From the NCBI GenBank assembly GCA_938743325.2, contig OW568886.1, positions 62,001 to 126,000 on the forward strand: a DNA stretch of 64,000 nucleotides. Direction: 5' to 3'. Source of the stretch: Pycnococcus provasolii (lineage: Eukaryota > Chlorophyta > Pseudoscourfieldiophyceae > Pseudoscourfieldiales > Pycnococcaceae). The first letter of the stretch is position 1. Every line of letters starts with the position of its first letter. Of this stretch, positions 17,858 through 28,422 are shown piece after piece. The position numbers and the translations under genes were made by a program. A model generated the notes under the pieces. It was not told where the DNA came from. It searched no databases and saw only the letters and a list, made by a program, of their open reading frames with translations.

Positions 17858-19605
17858 ATGCCCTCCTCCATGTCGAGCCATGTCACTCCTGGTAGGTGTC
17901 CTCCTCGTCACTCGTCGTCGATGGGTGTTGTTAGGAGTAGGAGTACGACGCGTGCTGTGCGTGCTTTGCCTACTAATAATACCCTAGGAAGTAGTAGATG
18001 TTTTCTTGCCTTGAATAATAAAAGCAATTTCATTGGGGCTCATGTCATTCATGATAAGTTTCCACGCAGGGGATGGAGTGGTGCGTCATTTGTGTGCCGT
18101 TCTTCAGGCAAGGACTCGAACGACTCCAGGGATAAGGAGACGACCTCCGATTCCGACTTCGACTCTGATTCGAGTGGTGGTGATGGTGGTGAGGAGGAGG
18201 AGGAAAAGAATGATTCCAAAGTTTTCTCAGATTCTATGGATACTCCGACTCCCATGGACGACGGCTCGCTCGGCCTGCTCGCTTCTCTCGCCGCACGACG
18301 AAGGGATATGATGAGCAAACGTCGAGCGAGGTGGCTAGCGGGACGAATGGAACACTCCGTCGCACTCGCACCGGGAGACTGGATTCGACGCATTGACGTC
18401 GACGTCTCGGAAGGGGAGGCGTTCCTGTGCGCGGGAACCGCACATGGCGCGCTGCTCGTGACGAACTTTGAAACGGGACGCGTCGTCGGGTTCGCGCCGC
18501 CAGGCTCGCACGTGCGTGAGCAACGAACAGACACCATATGGCGCATCCTAGGAGAGCACGACCCGAGGGCAGCCGTAAGTGCTTTCCTCCTAAAACCCAA
18601 AGCCGAGTTTGCATTGTGTGCCTTACTGATGACTCACTTCACACACACCAAACACCAAAAAAATAAAATAAAATAAAATAGGTCACTGCCGTGGCCATCG
18701 CACCCGGTCGTGTCGCAAGTGGAGGACGCGAGGGAACCGCCAAACTGTGGCGAGTTGTTGCCACAGGCGACGCCGAGGCGACCGACGCGCCGCCACCTGT
18801 TTCTGGAATCGCTTTTGCGGACGAGGATGGAAACAGTGGACAGCCGCTTGCACCTCTCGTGCTGCTTGCCCAGGCAAGCCACCAGGACGTCGTGACCGGC
18901 GTCGTGCTGGACGACGCGTCAACGATGGTGACGTCGTGTCTTGACGGAGGAGTGCGCGCGTGGCGGTGTGACAACACGAAGAAGTCGGAGGAAGCGCCGC
19001 ACGACCTTCATCTCGTCAGCACCGTGGATCTCGAGTCGCCCGTGACAAGTCTCGCGGCTGTGCCAGAGGAGGCGCGTGTTGGTCCACTCGAAAACGCCGC
19101 AGTCGTCGCGGGCACGTACAGTGGCTGGCTCTCAGCCATATCCGTGCAAGGTGAGGTTCTAAGCCGATGGCGTGCACACGTGGAGAACGAGGGAATCGCT
19201 CTCCCGCCAGCAGTTCGGTCTCTGCACATCTCCGCGCCAGGAGCGCTGGGAGAGAGTTCGTACCCCACGGTGTTTGCGGGAGATGGTACCGGTAACATCG
19301 TCGCGTGGTCCCGCCCGTCGAATCTCGACTACGAACGTGCTGTAGGCGACGATTCGTGGGCGCTGTGCAGGTACTTCAAGGGACACGTCGGCGCTGTCGT
19401 CGCGCTAACCCACGAGCGGGAATTGGACATGCTCGTTTCTGGCGCATGGGACGGTACCGTGCGCGTGTGGGATGTTATGGCGGGTGAGAGCCTGTATGCC
19501 ATCGGCGGTCACACCGCGTACCTAGGGAGCGTCGGCTTGGTTGGAGATACCATCGTGAGCGATGGATGCAACGACGTCGTTGCTGCACATAAAATCAGCG
19601 AGTAG
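17858..19605 (+). CDS. WD40-repeat protein with organelle-type presequence (two exons)
   Basis: Exon 1 is 17858-18574 and exon 2 is 18682-19605, joined in phase 0 to give 546 residues. The N-terminal 60 residues are rich in Ser, Arg and Thr with few acidic residues, as in chloroplast or mitochondrial presequences. An acidic Ser/Asp/Glu linker follows (about 85-130). Beta-propeller blades are visible: GEAFLCAGTAHGALLVTNFETGRVV in exon 1, VTAVAIAPGRVASGGREGTAKLWRV across the junction, TSCLDGGVRAWRCD, and at the end GHVGAVVALTHERELDMLVSGAWDGTVRVWDV. The splice is supported because WD40 sequence continues smoothly from exon 1 to exon 2, while reading through meets a stop. No specific orthologue recognised. 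Confidence 0.85.
18575..18681 (+). other. Intron of WD40 gene (GT-AG, 107 bp)
   Basis: Donor GTAAGT at 18575. The acceptor AG at 18680-18681 sits at the end of an AAAAT pentanucleotide repeat, with no polypyrimidine tract directly before it. It lies between codons. Confidence 0.85.
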
Positions 19606-19664
19606 TAGACTACTGATAGTTTTTTTTTTCTTTTCTATTTACAACACTAGAAAAAACGAGATGC

Positions 19665-22364
19665 CTATGCACCTCCACCACCGTTGGCGCGAAGCTTTCC
19701 CGCATGCGACGCCTGTAGGGTGCGTTCCTCCTTCTGCAGGCGTAAGACATCCGCGCGGAGATCATCAATGCGCCTTGGTGCCGCGATGTTCACCTCGTTG
19801 TCGTGCAAAACAGACAGACTATCGTGCGACACCATCGCGTCGCCAGCTTCCACGAAGAGCTCTCGAATCGACTTGGTCAGCGACGCAGCACGCGTCTTGT
19901 ATCCCCCGAGTAGAACGTCAAGCTTCTTCTCGAGTTTGGTGCAGCGCTTCGCGTCAGCCTCGACCCGTGATTTGACTTCTCGAAAGCTCGCCTGCACGTG
20001 CTTGAGACGCCAGGCATTCCTGGCATCCGCCTCGGCGGCAGAGGCACGCGATGACGGCGCGTCCGACGACGTGCCGCTCACGTCCGTCCACAGGGGTGCG
20101 TGCGCAGTTTTGGTCACAGATGGGTGCATCGCCACAATCGCATCGCGGTTCTCATCTAAAGCTTCCAATGCACGGCGTGCTTCTTCGTCGCTGGTATTGT
20201 CGCCGTTGGCATGGGCAACAAGCGACGCCTCTTTCGATATCAAGTGCCTTGCAGCCTCGACGTACGCCTCCGAATTCTCGCGTTCAAAACCGTCCAAAGG
20301 TCCGGCAAGCATCGCTGCATTCGTTGCACGGCGCGTCTCGAGCCAGTCCTGCGTTGATAAGGATGCCCCGGCACCCTTCGACTTTTTCCCGCCTCCGCTG
20401 CCAGCCGTCAGAGTCGACTGCGGCGCGGAGTACGCAGCGGCATCATGCTCGAGCACACGCGCAAGTTCCTCCGCAACCATCCGGCGCGCCGTGGTAACGT
20501 GTTCGCCGTCGTTGGCATTGGCATTGGAAAACAGTGCAGAGTGCGCGAGCGAGATGGGTGCGGATGAACACGTCGGCGGTGGACGAGGGAGCTGCTCGTC
20601 AGCACGATTTACCACGGCTGATCTTCGGAGTGATGCGCGTTTCGCCGTGGAGGCGCCAAGAGCAGCGGCACGGCGATCCGCTTCTGAAAGGTCGAGATGG
20701 CGATTATCGTAATCCTCGCCGTCGTCCATGGGAACGTTTGGAGCGAGAACTTGATACTCGTTCTGCGGCTGCGGCAAGCTCGCGAAGCCACTTCGCAGTG
20801 CTGCAGCGACAGCCTGCTGTGCCTTTTTCTGTGCACGAGGTGTTGTTGCATCAGGTGTCGCAAGCGGCGTTGCTGCTGCTGCTGCACCACCAGTCCACGA
20901 AATCGAAGGAGTTGGCAGATGGCCATGCTGAAATGTCGAAGCCGGCGTGAAGCCAAAGCCGCGGCCCGCCGACGCGGCATTGAGCGCCATGTCGTCACGC
21001 ACAGCCACTCCACCCGGAGTCATCGGTACCGCTGACACCCCCGCCGCTGGTGTCACCATCATGGATGATGCCGGTCGCCGTGGCGTCGCACCCGTGAAGT
21101 CCATCTGTGATACCGCCATCGCACCAGGTCCTTCGCCACCGACGAGCGGCGTCGCCGCCTCTCGAAGGCGCGCAAGATTCGCAGCGTCGCGCGAGAGGGC
21201 ATCCTCACTTCCGTCTTGGGCTTGCCGTGACTGAAGAGGCACGCGCGGTGGCGGAGGTGGCATGAGGCTGGAGGCGTTAGCATCGACAAATGGCGTGTCG
21301 AACCCCAGCCCGGATGGTGCGGCGTCGGCATCCTGCGCACGTACAATCTCTTTCAGGTCGCGATCCACGACGCCCGCCGTCGGCAGCACGAGCTTACCTC
21401 TTAATCTCGTGCCGTCCGGTGCGCTTGTCAATGCCGCCGCGCGTTCCGCCTGCGCACGAATCGCGGCGGGAAGGTCGTTATGTTCCTGTAGCGCCGCCTT
21501 CTTCTGCGCCTCCTTGCGTCGTTCCTCCTGCGTCATTTGCCTGCGAGCTGCCTCCATCGCAGATACTGTCGTGGGCTTGAAACCAACCCCGCGTGCCGCC
21601 TCTGCGGAGGCTACTATGGTCGCCGTGCGCTCCTCAGTCGTATCATACAAGCCAGCAGGTGCGACGTGCTCGAGCGCAATTTCGTTCAGGTGGTCGACAT
21701 CCTCCGACGGAATGCCTCCGGCATTCCGTCGGCCCCGCTTACGCGACGTCGTCGTTTCGATACCCGCGGCGACGAGTTCGCGCTTCTTCTGCAGCGTCGC
21801 AAGCCTCCTCGCCTCCTCGAGCTGCCGTTCTCTCTGCTTGCGCTTCGCCTTTTTTCCCTTGGTGTTGGCGAGACGTGCGCGAGCCTCCGCGAGCATTTCG
21901 AGCTCGTCTTCCTCCATATCCACCGGGTCAGGCTTCGCCGGCTTCGTCTCCGGGTGCGGGTCGATCTCACCCGGTCGCAGTCGTCTCGGGTCGTCGGCAT
22001 CTGGCGCCGCGTCCGCTGCCGCCCCACCTGACGCGGCGGTGACCGCCGCGTCGAGAAGCTTTTCGTACCGTTCCAAGCACTGCGTCGCCGTTCTGCCAAC
22101 GAGCGGCGCGATGGTGCGCCACTGCGTGGGCATGAGCTTTGCGAGGTGTAGAAGTTTTTCATCCTCCGCGCGTGTCCACTCCGTCTTGACTATGGACGGG
22201 TCGAGCCACTCGAACCACCTCGCCTTGCACTGCTTGGCGCTCTTTCTTGCCAATAGCGATGCGACGCGTCCCCACTGGTTCATGCCGTACTTCATGACCG
22301 CCGCCTTGAGCGTTTCATCCTCGCTGTTCTTCCAGATGCCACCCTTCATCACGACGCGAACCAT
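19665..22364 (-). CDS. CDC5: CDC5/CEF1 Myb-type spliceosome (Prp19 complex) protein
   Basis: 899 residues from the ATG of MVRVVMKGGIWKNSEDE; the open frame extends upstream but this is the conserved start. CDC5/Cef1 is the core scaffold of the Prp19/NineTeen complex that activates the spliceosome. Two Myb repeats occupy about residues 7-105: WKNSEDETLKAAVMKYGMNQWGRVASLL with SAKQCKARWFEWLDPSI, then EWTRAEDEKLLHLAKLMPTQWRTIAPLVGRTATQCLERYEKLLD. A basic region with RKRGRRN follows, then the Thr-Pro-rich middle expected of CDC5. The C-terminal third is helical, as in the Prp19-binding region. Length is close to the plant protein (about 840). Its presence agrees with active splicing despite few introns. 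Confidence 0.96.
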   Translation of the reverse strand: MVRVVMKGGIWKNSEDETLKAAVMKYGMNQWGRVASLLARKSAKQCKARWFEWLDPSIVKTEWTRAEDEKLLHLAKLMPTQWRTIAPLVGRTATQCLERYEKLLDAAVTAASGGAAADAAPDADDPRRLRPGEIDPHPETKPAKPDPVDMEEDELEMLAEARARLANTKGKKAKRKQRERQLEEARRLATLQKKRELVAAGIETTTSRKRGRRNAGGIPSEDVDHLNEIALEHVAPAGLYDTTEERTATIVASAEAARGVGFKPTTVSAMEAARRQMTQEERRKEAQKKAALQEHNDLPAAIRAQAERAAALTSAPDGTRLRGKLVLPTAGVVDRDLKEIVRAQDADAAPSGLGFDTPFVDANASSLMPPPPPRVPLQSRQAQDGSEDALSRDAANLARLREAATPLVGGEGPGAMAVSQMDFTGATPRRPASSMMVTPAAGVSAVPMTPGGVAVRDDMALNAASAGRGFGFTPASTFQHGHLPTPSISWTGGAAAAATPLATPDATTPRAQKKAQQAVAAALRSGFASLPQPQNEYQVLAPNVPMDDGEDYDNRHLDLSEADRRAAALGASTAKRASLRRSAVVNRADEQLPRPPPTCSSAPISLAHSALFSNANANDGEHVTTARRMVAEELARVLEHDAAAYSAPQSTLTAGSGGGKKSKGAGASLSTQDWLETRRATNAAMLAGPLDGFERENSEAYVEAARHLISKEASLVAHANGDNTSDEEARRALEALDENRDAIVAMHPSVTKTAHAPLWTDVSGTSSDAPSSRASAAEADARNAWRLKHVQASFREVKSRVEADAKRCTKLEKKLDVLLGGYKTRAASLTKSIRELFVEAGDAMVSHDSLSVLHDNEVNIAAPRRIDDLRADVLRLQKEERTLQASHAGKLRANGGGGA

Positions 22365-23582
22365 TTTGGTGACAGACTTCGACGAAAGACTGACTGACTG
22401 ACTTGGAACAGGACTCGCTTGAAAGGAAGAATGCGGGTGATGGAAAAGGTGTGGAAAGGCGTGCTTTGCTGTGGCGTTGGCTGTGGCGTTGGATGTGCTG
22501 TGCTGTGCCGCCGCCGCCGCCACGGATGGGGAAGAACAACGGGGCAGGCCGCAGGGGGGAGAACGACGACCCCCCTTGGAACCCCGAACTCGAACCCCGA
22601 ACTCGAACCCCTAACCCGAATTCCAAAGAATTCCAATTCCCACCCTCCAGTGGACCGATGTGCGTTCTTCTCTCCCTCTTCGTTTTCTCTCCTCAGCCTC
22701 TGCCATCAGGGGAGGTGGCCATGGCGCCTGAACCCGATTGTAAAGGTTTAGGCGCAGACCATCAGAAGGGGTACCCGGTAGGGTTCACGCTTCGGCTTCG
22801 ATGGGGACTGACCGCGCCTTCCTTTCCTTGGCTCTTTGCTTCGTCACGCACCAAGTCTGTCGAGGCGATAGTGAAGAGGACGGAAAAGATCAACGAAAAG
22901 CTCTCCTGCCATATTGCATTCATTACCACGGAACTTTTTCGAGGCAAGCTGCGGTTTCTTCGCGAGTTCGCGTCGGCGTTCGCAAAGGAAAGGAAAGGAA
23001 AGGAAATGGAGACAGGAAGAGGGAGAGATGAGGTTCTCGAAGCATCCTGATGATGAAAGAAAGAAATTCGTGCAAAACTTCCTTCTCCTCCTCACGGACC
23101 TGAAGACGACGTGGACGGAGGGAAGGAGAGAGGGAGGGAAGGAGGGAGGTTAAAAGACGAAAGCTTGCCGCCATAACATCAAGTCATCATCAACAAGTGT
23201 GCCATAACAATAACAGAAGCCCATTTATAAATGCATTCCATGCCTGTGCGTCAGAACAAAGGAAGGGAAGGGAAGGGAAGGGGCCGATGAGAGGGTAGAT
23301 TTGCGCGCGAGCCGAGCCAAGTGCCTGGGAGGTGGGTGGTAAACCTTTCCCGGGTCCCGGGGGAGGAAAGAACCCCGGAGCAGGTCCCACTGGAGGGGGT
23401 GTTTGGCGGCTCGGCAGCAGGGGGAGGGGGGAAGGGTTATGCTGCGGGGGAGGTGTCCCCCCTTGGAAGAACCAGCGTGCTTCCCTCCCCTCCGGAGCCT
23501 TCCCTCCCCTTCCCCCCACTTCCCAAGGCCTGCTTTCCCCCCCTCCCCTCCGGCCATCACAACAACTTCACAGCGCATTGCG
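22365..23582. other. Divergent 1.2 kb spacer between CDC5 and the UBA protein gene
   Basis: Contains a CGAACCCCGAACT/CCCCTAACC cluster at about 22575-22620, GGGGTACCC at 22768-22776, AAAGG repeats near 22985-23010, AAGGG repeats near 23260-23283, and C-rich tracts before 23583. Open frames across it are low complexity and unrecognised. Probably promoter and 5' UTR for both neighbours. Confidence 0.5.
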
Positions 23583-25946
23583 ATGGCGGCGTTGAGCAAT
23601 ACCAGTTTGCAGAAGCTTCTCTCCGGGTTGCCCGGCGATAAGGCGATATTACTAAAGAAAACCTGCGAGATTTTGTCGTACAACACACCTGCACAAACGG
23701 AACTCCTGTTAGCGACCCTGGAACGTGAAAACTGGAATGTCGATAAAACCGTCGATGAACTGCTTGAGAGTACGTCTTGATTTTGTGTTTTGTGAATTTT
23801 TTTGTTTTTGTGATTTTATTTTTTGTGTTTTTTATTTTTGGTTTTTGTGGTTTTTTTTTTGTTTTTGTGATTTCTTGTGCTGCTTCTTGGTGGTGGTGGT
23901 GGTGATGATGTTGGGTGGTGGTGTGCAGGGTGTGTGTTAGTTCGTTCGGAGCTTGATTTGGTGGTTTGGGGAGGGGGGGTTGGGTTTTGTCGCTTGATGT
24001 GATGTGTGTTGAGCAAGCAGTCTCTATAAGGTCTTGTTTACCATACATACAGTACTCAGATGAGGTCGTTCGCGTTCGTTTGGTTTCTTTGCACGTGAAC
24101 GAACGAACGAACGAACGAACGAATTCACTGAGTGGGTGGGGTTCTACAAGATCATCATATATCACATACTCACAAGAATCGCCCTTTCCTACAATCACAA
24201 ACAACAAATCAAAACAAAACAAAACAAAACAGACTCGTGGACTACAAAGGAAAGCAAATCAGCCGATGACTCACACACACGCCGAGGCGGCGGTGGTAAT
24301 AACAACGACCGTCGAGGAGGTGACCGTGGTGACCGGCGCAACCAGCACAAGTCTGCGGACGGATCAGGGCCCAAGGTGGTAGAAGCTCGTAGGCCAGAAC
24401 AAACGGGCGGTTCGGCACGAACACGCGGCGAACGCGGCGGACGCAACCGAGGCGGAAACAAGGATGGCGGGTCCGGAAAGGAGAACGCCGCGACGACCGC
24501 ACACGCGAACGGAAACGCGCCAGCCGGCAAACCCTCTTCAGATAAGAAGTCTGCCGCCGCAGCCACCGCGCAAGCTGCCGCCGCTGCCGCAATGACACCC
24601 CCGACCGCAACGGCGACGACGACGACGACGGCACCCACGTACGCGAGCGCGTCCGGCGCTTGGGGTAACGGGGGACACGCCTCCGCGGCAGCCGCGGTGG
24701 CTTCAGCCCCTGCACCAATGTCGAGCAGTTCCTCAGCAGCGACTGCGGCTGCGGCTGCCGCCGTGGCGGCAGCAACCGCACCACCACCCGCCGCAGCGAG
24801 CTCCGCTGCAGGCGGCGCACCTGCGTGGGGCAAGGCAGCTGGTCGAACTGCGGCTGACATAGTGAAGGGAAATTTGACGCAGGCACCCTCAGCCGCTCCC
24901 ACCACGGCTCAGCAGCAGCAGCAGAGGCGACAAGCCGGACAGCAGGCACAGCAAGCGCAGGGCCAGCAGAGGCAGCCAGCTGCCGAGGGTGGACGATCTC
25001 GTGGTGGACGAGGTGGACGAGGCCGAGGTGGCGGAGCGCAGCAGGCAGGAGCAGCCGCACAGCAGCAACCTCAGGCACAGCAGTCCGCCTCCGTAAGACA
25101 AGGACTCGGAGGTGGTGCGTGGGGCACGTCGTCGTTTGCATCGGCAGCCGCCGGCGGCGGCGCCGACAAGGGTGCGACTAGCGTGCAGGAGAGCGCGAAG
25201 CAAGGCGACGAGCTCGGCCTGAAGTTTGGAAGCCTCCCCTTCACAAATACAGGTACACTTGGGTTTGAGGGGACGTTCGGGAACTTCGGCTCAGCCGACT
25301 CGGCAGCGGAATCCGCATCTGGCGCATCAGCCGCCCCCACGAGTGACGCGTCAGGATCCGTACAGCCAGCCGCCCCAGCGCGCGCGGTGGAAGCGTTCCA
25401 ATCCGCGGGCCAGGGTTACTATGGCGCAAGCACAACCGCCGAGACGGCGAACGCCACATCCACGACGACCAACTATCGCGCAGCCGCGGCGGGTGCCAGC
25501 AACGACGCAAGCAAAACAGCAGCTGCCGGAGGCTTTGGAGGGTCGTACTCGGGCGCATTTGCGCAGAGCACGTATGGCACGTACGGCGCGGCGGCAGCCG
25601 CAGATGCGTCTGCGGATACGTCCAAGCCCGCGACGTCGGCTGCCCAGGATCCTTCAGCGCTTGACTCGTATGCACGCTACGGGCAGCAGTACAGCGCCGC
25701 CGCTGCCGCGACTAGCGCCGCAGCACCACAGCAGCAGCAGACCCAGCAAGCGCAAGCGCAGGCGCAGGCACAGGCGCAGGCGCAGGCGCAGGCACAGGCA
25801 CAACAGGCGCAGGCGCAGCGTCAAGCTCAGCAACAGCAAGCTCAGGTCCAGCAGCAGCAACAAGCTCAGGCTCAGCAGGTGCAAGCGCAGCAGCAGGCGC
25901 AGGCACAGCAGCAGGCACAGCAGCAGCAGTATGCAGCTCAGTATGC

Positions 25947-25979
<33 letters not shown>

Positions 25980-26700
25980 CGCAAAGTACGGGCAGCAGAC
26001 ATCAGCGTATATGCAGCATCAGCAAACTCAGCAGCAGGCTCAGCAGCAGGGTCAGACCACGGCAACTGCAACGCAGCAGCAGCAGCTTCCCCTACCGGCG
26101 TTTGCGGGCGCGCCGCCTACGATGCCGCATGCCATGGCCGCAACGCACTACGGACAGGCGATGTACACATACCCGTACATGGCATCGCCGTACGGCTACC
26201 AACCAGCTGCAATGTACCAGGCTGCGTATACGGCTGGAGCCTATGGAGCGGCTGCACCCGGCGTTGGCTCATTCGCGCAGGGAGCGTACGGAACGTCTCC
26301 TGCGGTGAATGCGAAGTACAATCAGAACGCCGCGGCATCGTACGGCGCGCAGAGCGGTGGCAAGAGTGCTGGCGGCTACGGTGCCGCAGGCACGGACGAC
26401 GGCAAGGGCGGTGCCGACAACATGCTGCTCCTGCAGCAGCTGCAGCAGCAGGCGCAAGCGCAGCAGCAGGCGCAGCAGGCTGGATCGACTGCCAATGCCG
26501 CGAGCGCCGCGCAGTACCAGGCTCCTTACGCGATGGGCGGCCTTTATGGACAGGGCGGCAATTCAGCAGCCTCCGCACAGTACGCCGCGCAGGGCCAGAC
26601 AGGCTACGCTCAGCAGTATGCGGCGGCGTACCAAGGCTGGGGTGCAGCTGGTGGCGACCGACGCGGCGGCGTTAATTGGGATGCCTCTGGCGCCCAGTAA
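23583..26700 (+). CDS. UBA-like, Gln/Ala-rich protein (GIP1/UBAP2-lingerer type layout), two exons
   Basis: Exon 1 is 23583-23769 and exon 2 is 24233-26700, giving 884 residues. The N-terminal 62 residues form a three-helix UBA/CUE-like fold (LLKKTCEILSYNTPAQTELLLATLERENWNVDKTVDELLE). Across the junction comes SWTTKESKSADDSHTRRGGGG, an Arg-Gly/Asp-Arg basic region, then long Ala, Gln and Tyr-Gly-Gln-rich low-complexity sequence, including about 60 residues of alternating Gln-Ala near 500-560. The order UBA, RGG, then prion-like QA/YG-rich tail is that of animal UBAP2L/lingerer and plant GIP1 proteins, which associate with stress granules and transcription factors. That assignment is by layout only. 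The splice is supported because exon 1 meets a stop soon after the donor and the intron is GT-rich noncoding sequence. Confidence 0.75.
23770..24232 (+). other. Intron of UBA protein gene (GT-AG, 463 bp)
   Basis: Donor GTACGT at 23770 and acceptor AG at 24231-24232, phase 1. The intron is T/G-rich at its start, carries a (GAAC)n microsatellite at 24097-24122 and ends in an AAAAC pentanucleotide repeat directly before the AG. Confidence 0.75.
24097..24122. repeat. (GAAC)n microsatellite
   Basis: Six to seven GAAC units within the intron. Confidence 0.9.
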
Positions 26701-26723
26701 GGACGACCGCGGTACTTCTGTGC

Positions 26724-26833
26724 GAGGCTGGATGTGAAGAGCGCCCTCTTCGTCAAGATAGTCAAAGAGGGCGACGCGGTTTTTGAACGGCATGCAAAAG
26801 CTCTCTAAGATTTGTGACGTGTAAAAGCTGTTT
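26724..26833 (+). pseudogene. Broken inverted copy of the RPN7 3' end
   Basis: These 110 bases match the last ~25 codons, the stop and a few 3'-UTR bases of the RPN7 gene (27082-27190), in opposite orientation and at roughly 90% identity. Shared stretches include GTGAAGAGCGCCCTCTTCGT and AAGCTCTCTAAGATTTGTGA. The copy carries one extra T in GCGGTTTTTGAACGG, so the RPN7 frame is lost, plus about nine substitutions. It has no promoter or 5' part and starts 24 bp after the UBA gene stop, so it may now serve as that gene's 3' UTR. The two arms, about 250 bp apart, could pair as a hairpin in a read-through transcript. Confidence 0.9.
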
Positions 26834-27040
26834 CGCGTACCACTCTTTATTCGTCTTCCTCCGATGTTGATGCGCGGTTTTGGTGGCGATGGCGACGACA
26901 ACAACGACAAATAGCGCAAGCGGAACTCTCCACGACGCCAACGAAAAAGCGAAGCGCCGGAAATAAGGTGCTTCCCGCCATTGCATGTGAATGGTGTGAA
27001 GTAGACAGACGAAAAAGAAAATAGACCTCTTCAACCCCAT
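26762..27040 (-). CDS. Possible small single-pass membrane protein (uncertain)
   Basis: 92-residue frame with an ATG at 27040 and another at MQWREAPYFRRFAF. It has one strong hydrophobic segment (VPLALFVVVVVAIAT) followed by basic HQHRRKTNKEWYAKQ. The layout resembles small single-pass subunits of respiratory complexes, but I recognise no family. The last ~20 residues are the antisense of the RPN7-derived fragment, so if a gene exists its C-terminus has been overrun by that insertion, or the true end is made by splicing. It could equally be chance. Confidence 0.25.
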   Translation of the reverse strand: MGLKRSIFFFVCLLHTIHMQWREAPYFRRFAFSLASWRVPLALFVVVVVAIATKTAHQHRRKTNKEWYAKQLLHVTNLRELLHAVQKPRRPL

Positions 27041-27090
27041 TCCATTTATTTGGATGAGCTTATTTTGATGTAGTGAATCGCCAACAGGTT

Positions 27091-28311
27091 TTACACGTCA
27101 CAAATCTTAGAGAGCTTTTGAATGCGGTTCAAAAGCGCGTCGCCCTCCTTGACCGTCTTGACGAAGAGGGCGCTCTTCACATCCGGCCTCGTGGTCTCGA
27201 CAATACCACCAGCCTTGTCCATGCGCGCGTTCACGCGGTCCGCAGCAATCAGCGTGCACAACTCTTCGTCAAGAAAGGCGTCGCTGACTCCAAACTGCTC
27301 CGCCATGCGGCTCATTGTCACGCTCTTGTACGCCGTAAGGAACTGCGCGTACGCACGAACGCGAACCTCTCGAAAGACGTACTTTGCGTGAGGGCGCAGG
27401 TACACGTCCCTTCCCAGGCTGTCGGTTACCTCGCACAGCGCCGTCAGGAGCTCCTTGTACCGGCACTCGTAGAAGCTCGATAGAAGAGTCTGCAGCGACG
27501 GCTGCTCGCCGATTACGGTGCGTACTTCTGGGCTATCCATGACGCGAGTTTTGATCGTCGGTCGGTCGAGAGCGCAGACGCACGTCACCACCGTGTAGTA
27601 CACAAGCGTGGGAAAGTCAAGCAGCTCGGTGCAAGTGAACGTGGCGATGGCGTCCAAAAAGAGCTGCGCGGCGTCGGAGAATTTCCGTACCGCCATCTTG
27701 TGCACCGCCTCGTACACCTTCAGGCGGTTCTTTCGTTCCCAGTCCCCTCCGCTGGCGAAGAGGGCGGTGTTGTCGTGCAGGAGTTTTCCCACCTGCGTGA
27801 GGTCGCCGTACCTGAGCGCAAGCTTAAGACGCGTGAAGACGAGGTCCATCTTCTGCCCTGTTGCGGACGTGAGAGCGTCCACCTCATCTAAAGCCTTGTC
27901 CGCCTCCTCGCGTGTCCCATGCTCGCACACGTAAAGAGCCTTGGCGAGAACCGCCGCACGCACGTCCGTGTCTCCCAGGTTCTCTCGCGCGTCGACGATC
28001 GCCGCATCGAGCTCTGTCATTTTCACCTCTTCTGCATCCTGCATATTCTTAAGGAGCTTAGCATCGAGAGGAGGCACAAGTTCCTTAAAAGCAGCGTTAC
28101 TGCTCAATGACGCGTAAAGACGAGACAGTCCACGCTCCTTCGTTAGCGACAAAACTTCTAAAGATGCCGATTTCTTCTCCGAAAGATTACAGGACGGATT
28201 CGACATTTTGAAAATTAGATTAGCAAGTTGCACACCGACATCCTGAGGTTCCTCCGTCTGCGAGTTTGTTGTCGAGGACGAAGACTCCGGGTCAACATCC
28301 ATCGTAGACAT
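27091..28311 (-). CDS. RPN7: 26S proteasome regulatory subunit RPN7 (PSMD6)
   Basis: 406 residues, the normal length for this non-ATPase lid subunit, which helps position the RPN11 deubiquitinase and binds RPN3. The N-terminal half is TPR-like helices (EEADKALDEVDALTSATGQKMDLVFTRLKLALRYGD ... WERKNRLKVYEAVHKMAVRKFSDAAQLFLDAIATF). The C-terminal PCI domain follows with YKELLTALCEV, AYAQFLTAYKSVTMSRMAEQFGVS, the winged helix FLDEELCTLIAADRVNARMDKAGGIVET, and a final helix ending in CDV. All are diagnostic. Its 3' end has a broken inverted copy about 250 bp away. Confidence 0.97.
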   Translation of the reverse strand: MSTMDVDPESSSSTTNSQTEEPQDVGVQLANLIFKMSNPSCNLSEKKSASLEVLSLTKERGLSRLYASLSSNAAFKELVPPLDAKLLKNMQDAEEVKMTELDAAIVDARENLGDTDVRAAVLAKALYVCEHGTREEADKALDEVDALTSATGQKMDLVFTRLKLALRYGDLTQVGKLLHDNTALFASGGDWERKNRLKVYEAVHKMAVRKFSDAAQLFLDAIATFTCTELLDFPTLVYYTVVTCVCALDRPTIKTRVMDSPEVRTVIGEQPSLQTLLSSFYECRYKELLTALCEVTDSLGRDVYLRPHAKYVFREVRVRAYAQFLTAYKSVTMSRMAEQFGVSDAFLDEELCTLIAADRVNARMDKAGGIVETTRPDVKSALFVKTVKEGDALLNRIQKLSKICDV

Positions 28312-28422
28312 ACTATACTATACTACTCGTGGAGAATGAAACTTACGCGCGCAGAGCAGAATGACGAGACAAATAGTTGCGCGCAGAGCCGGGGAGGAAC
28401 GCGGGAAAAAACCTAAACACGC

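Noticed and set aside
22403-23050. 215-codon plus-strand frame between CDC5 and the UBA gene
   Set aside because: It begins in the CDC5 5' region, is low complexity for a third of its length, and has no recognisable domain. A spacer is the simpler reading.
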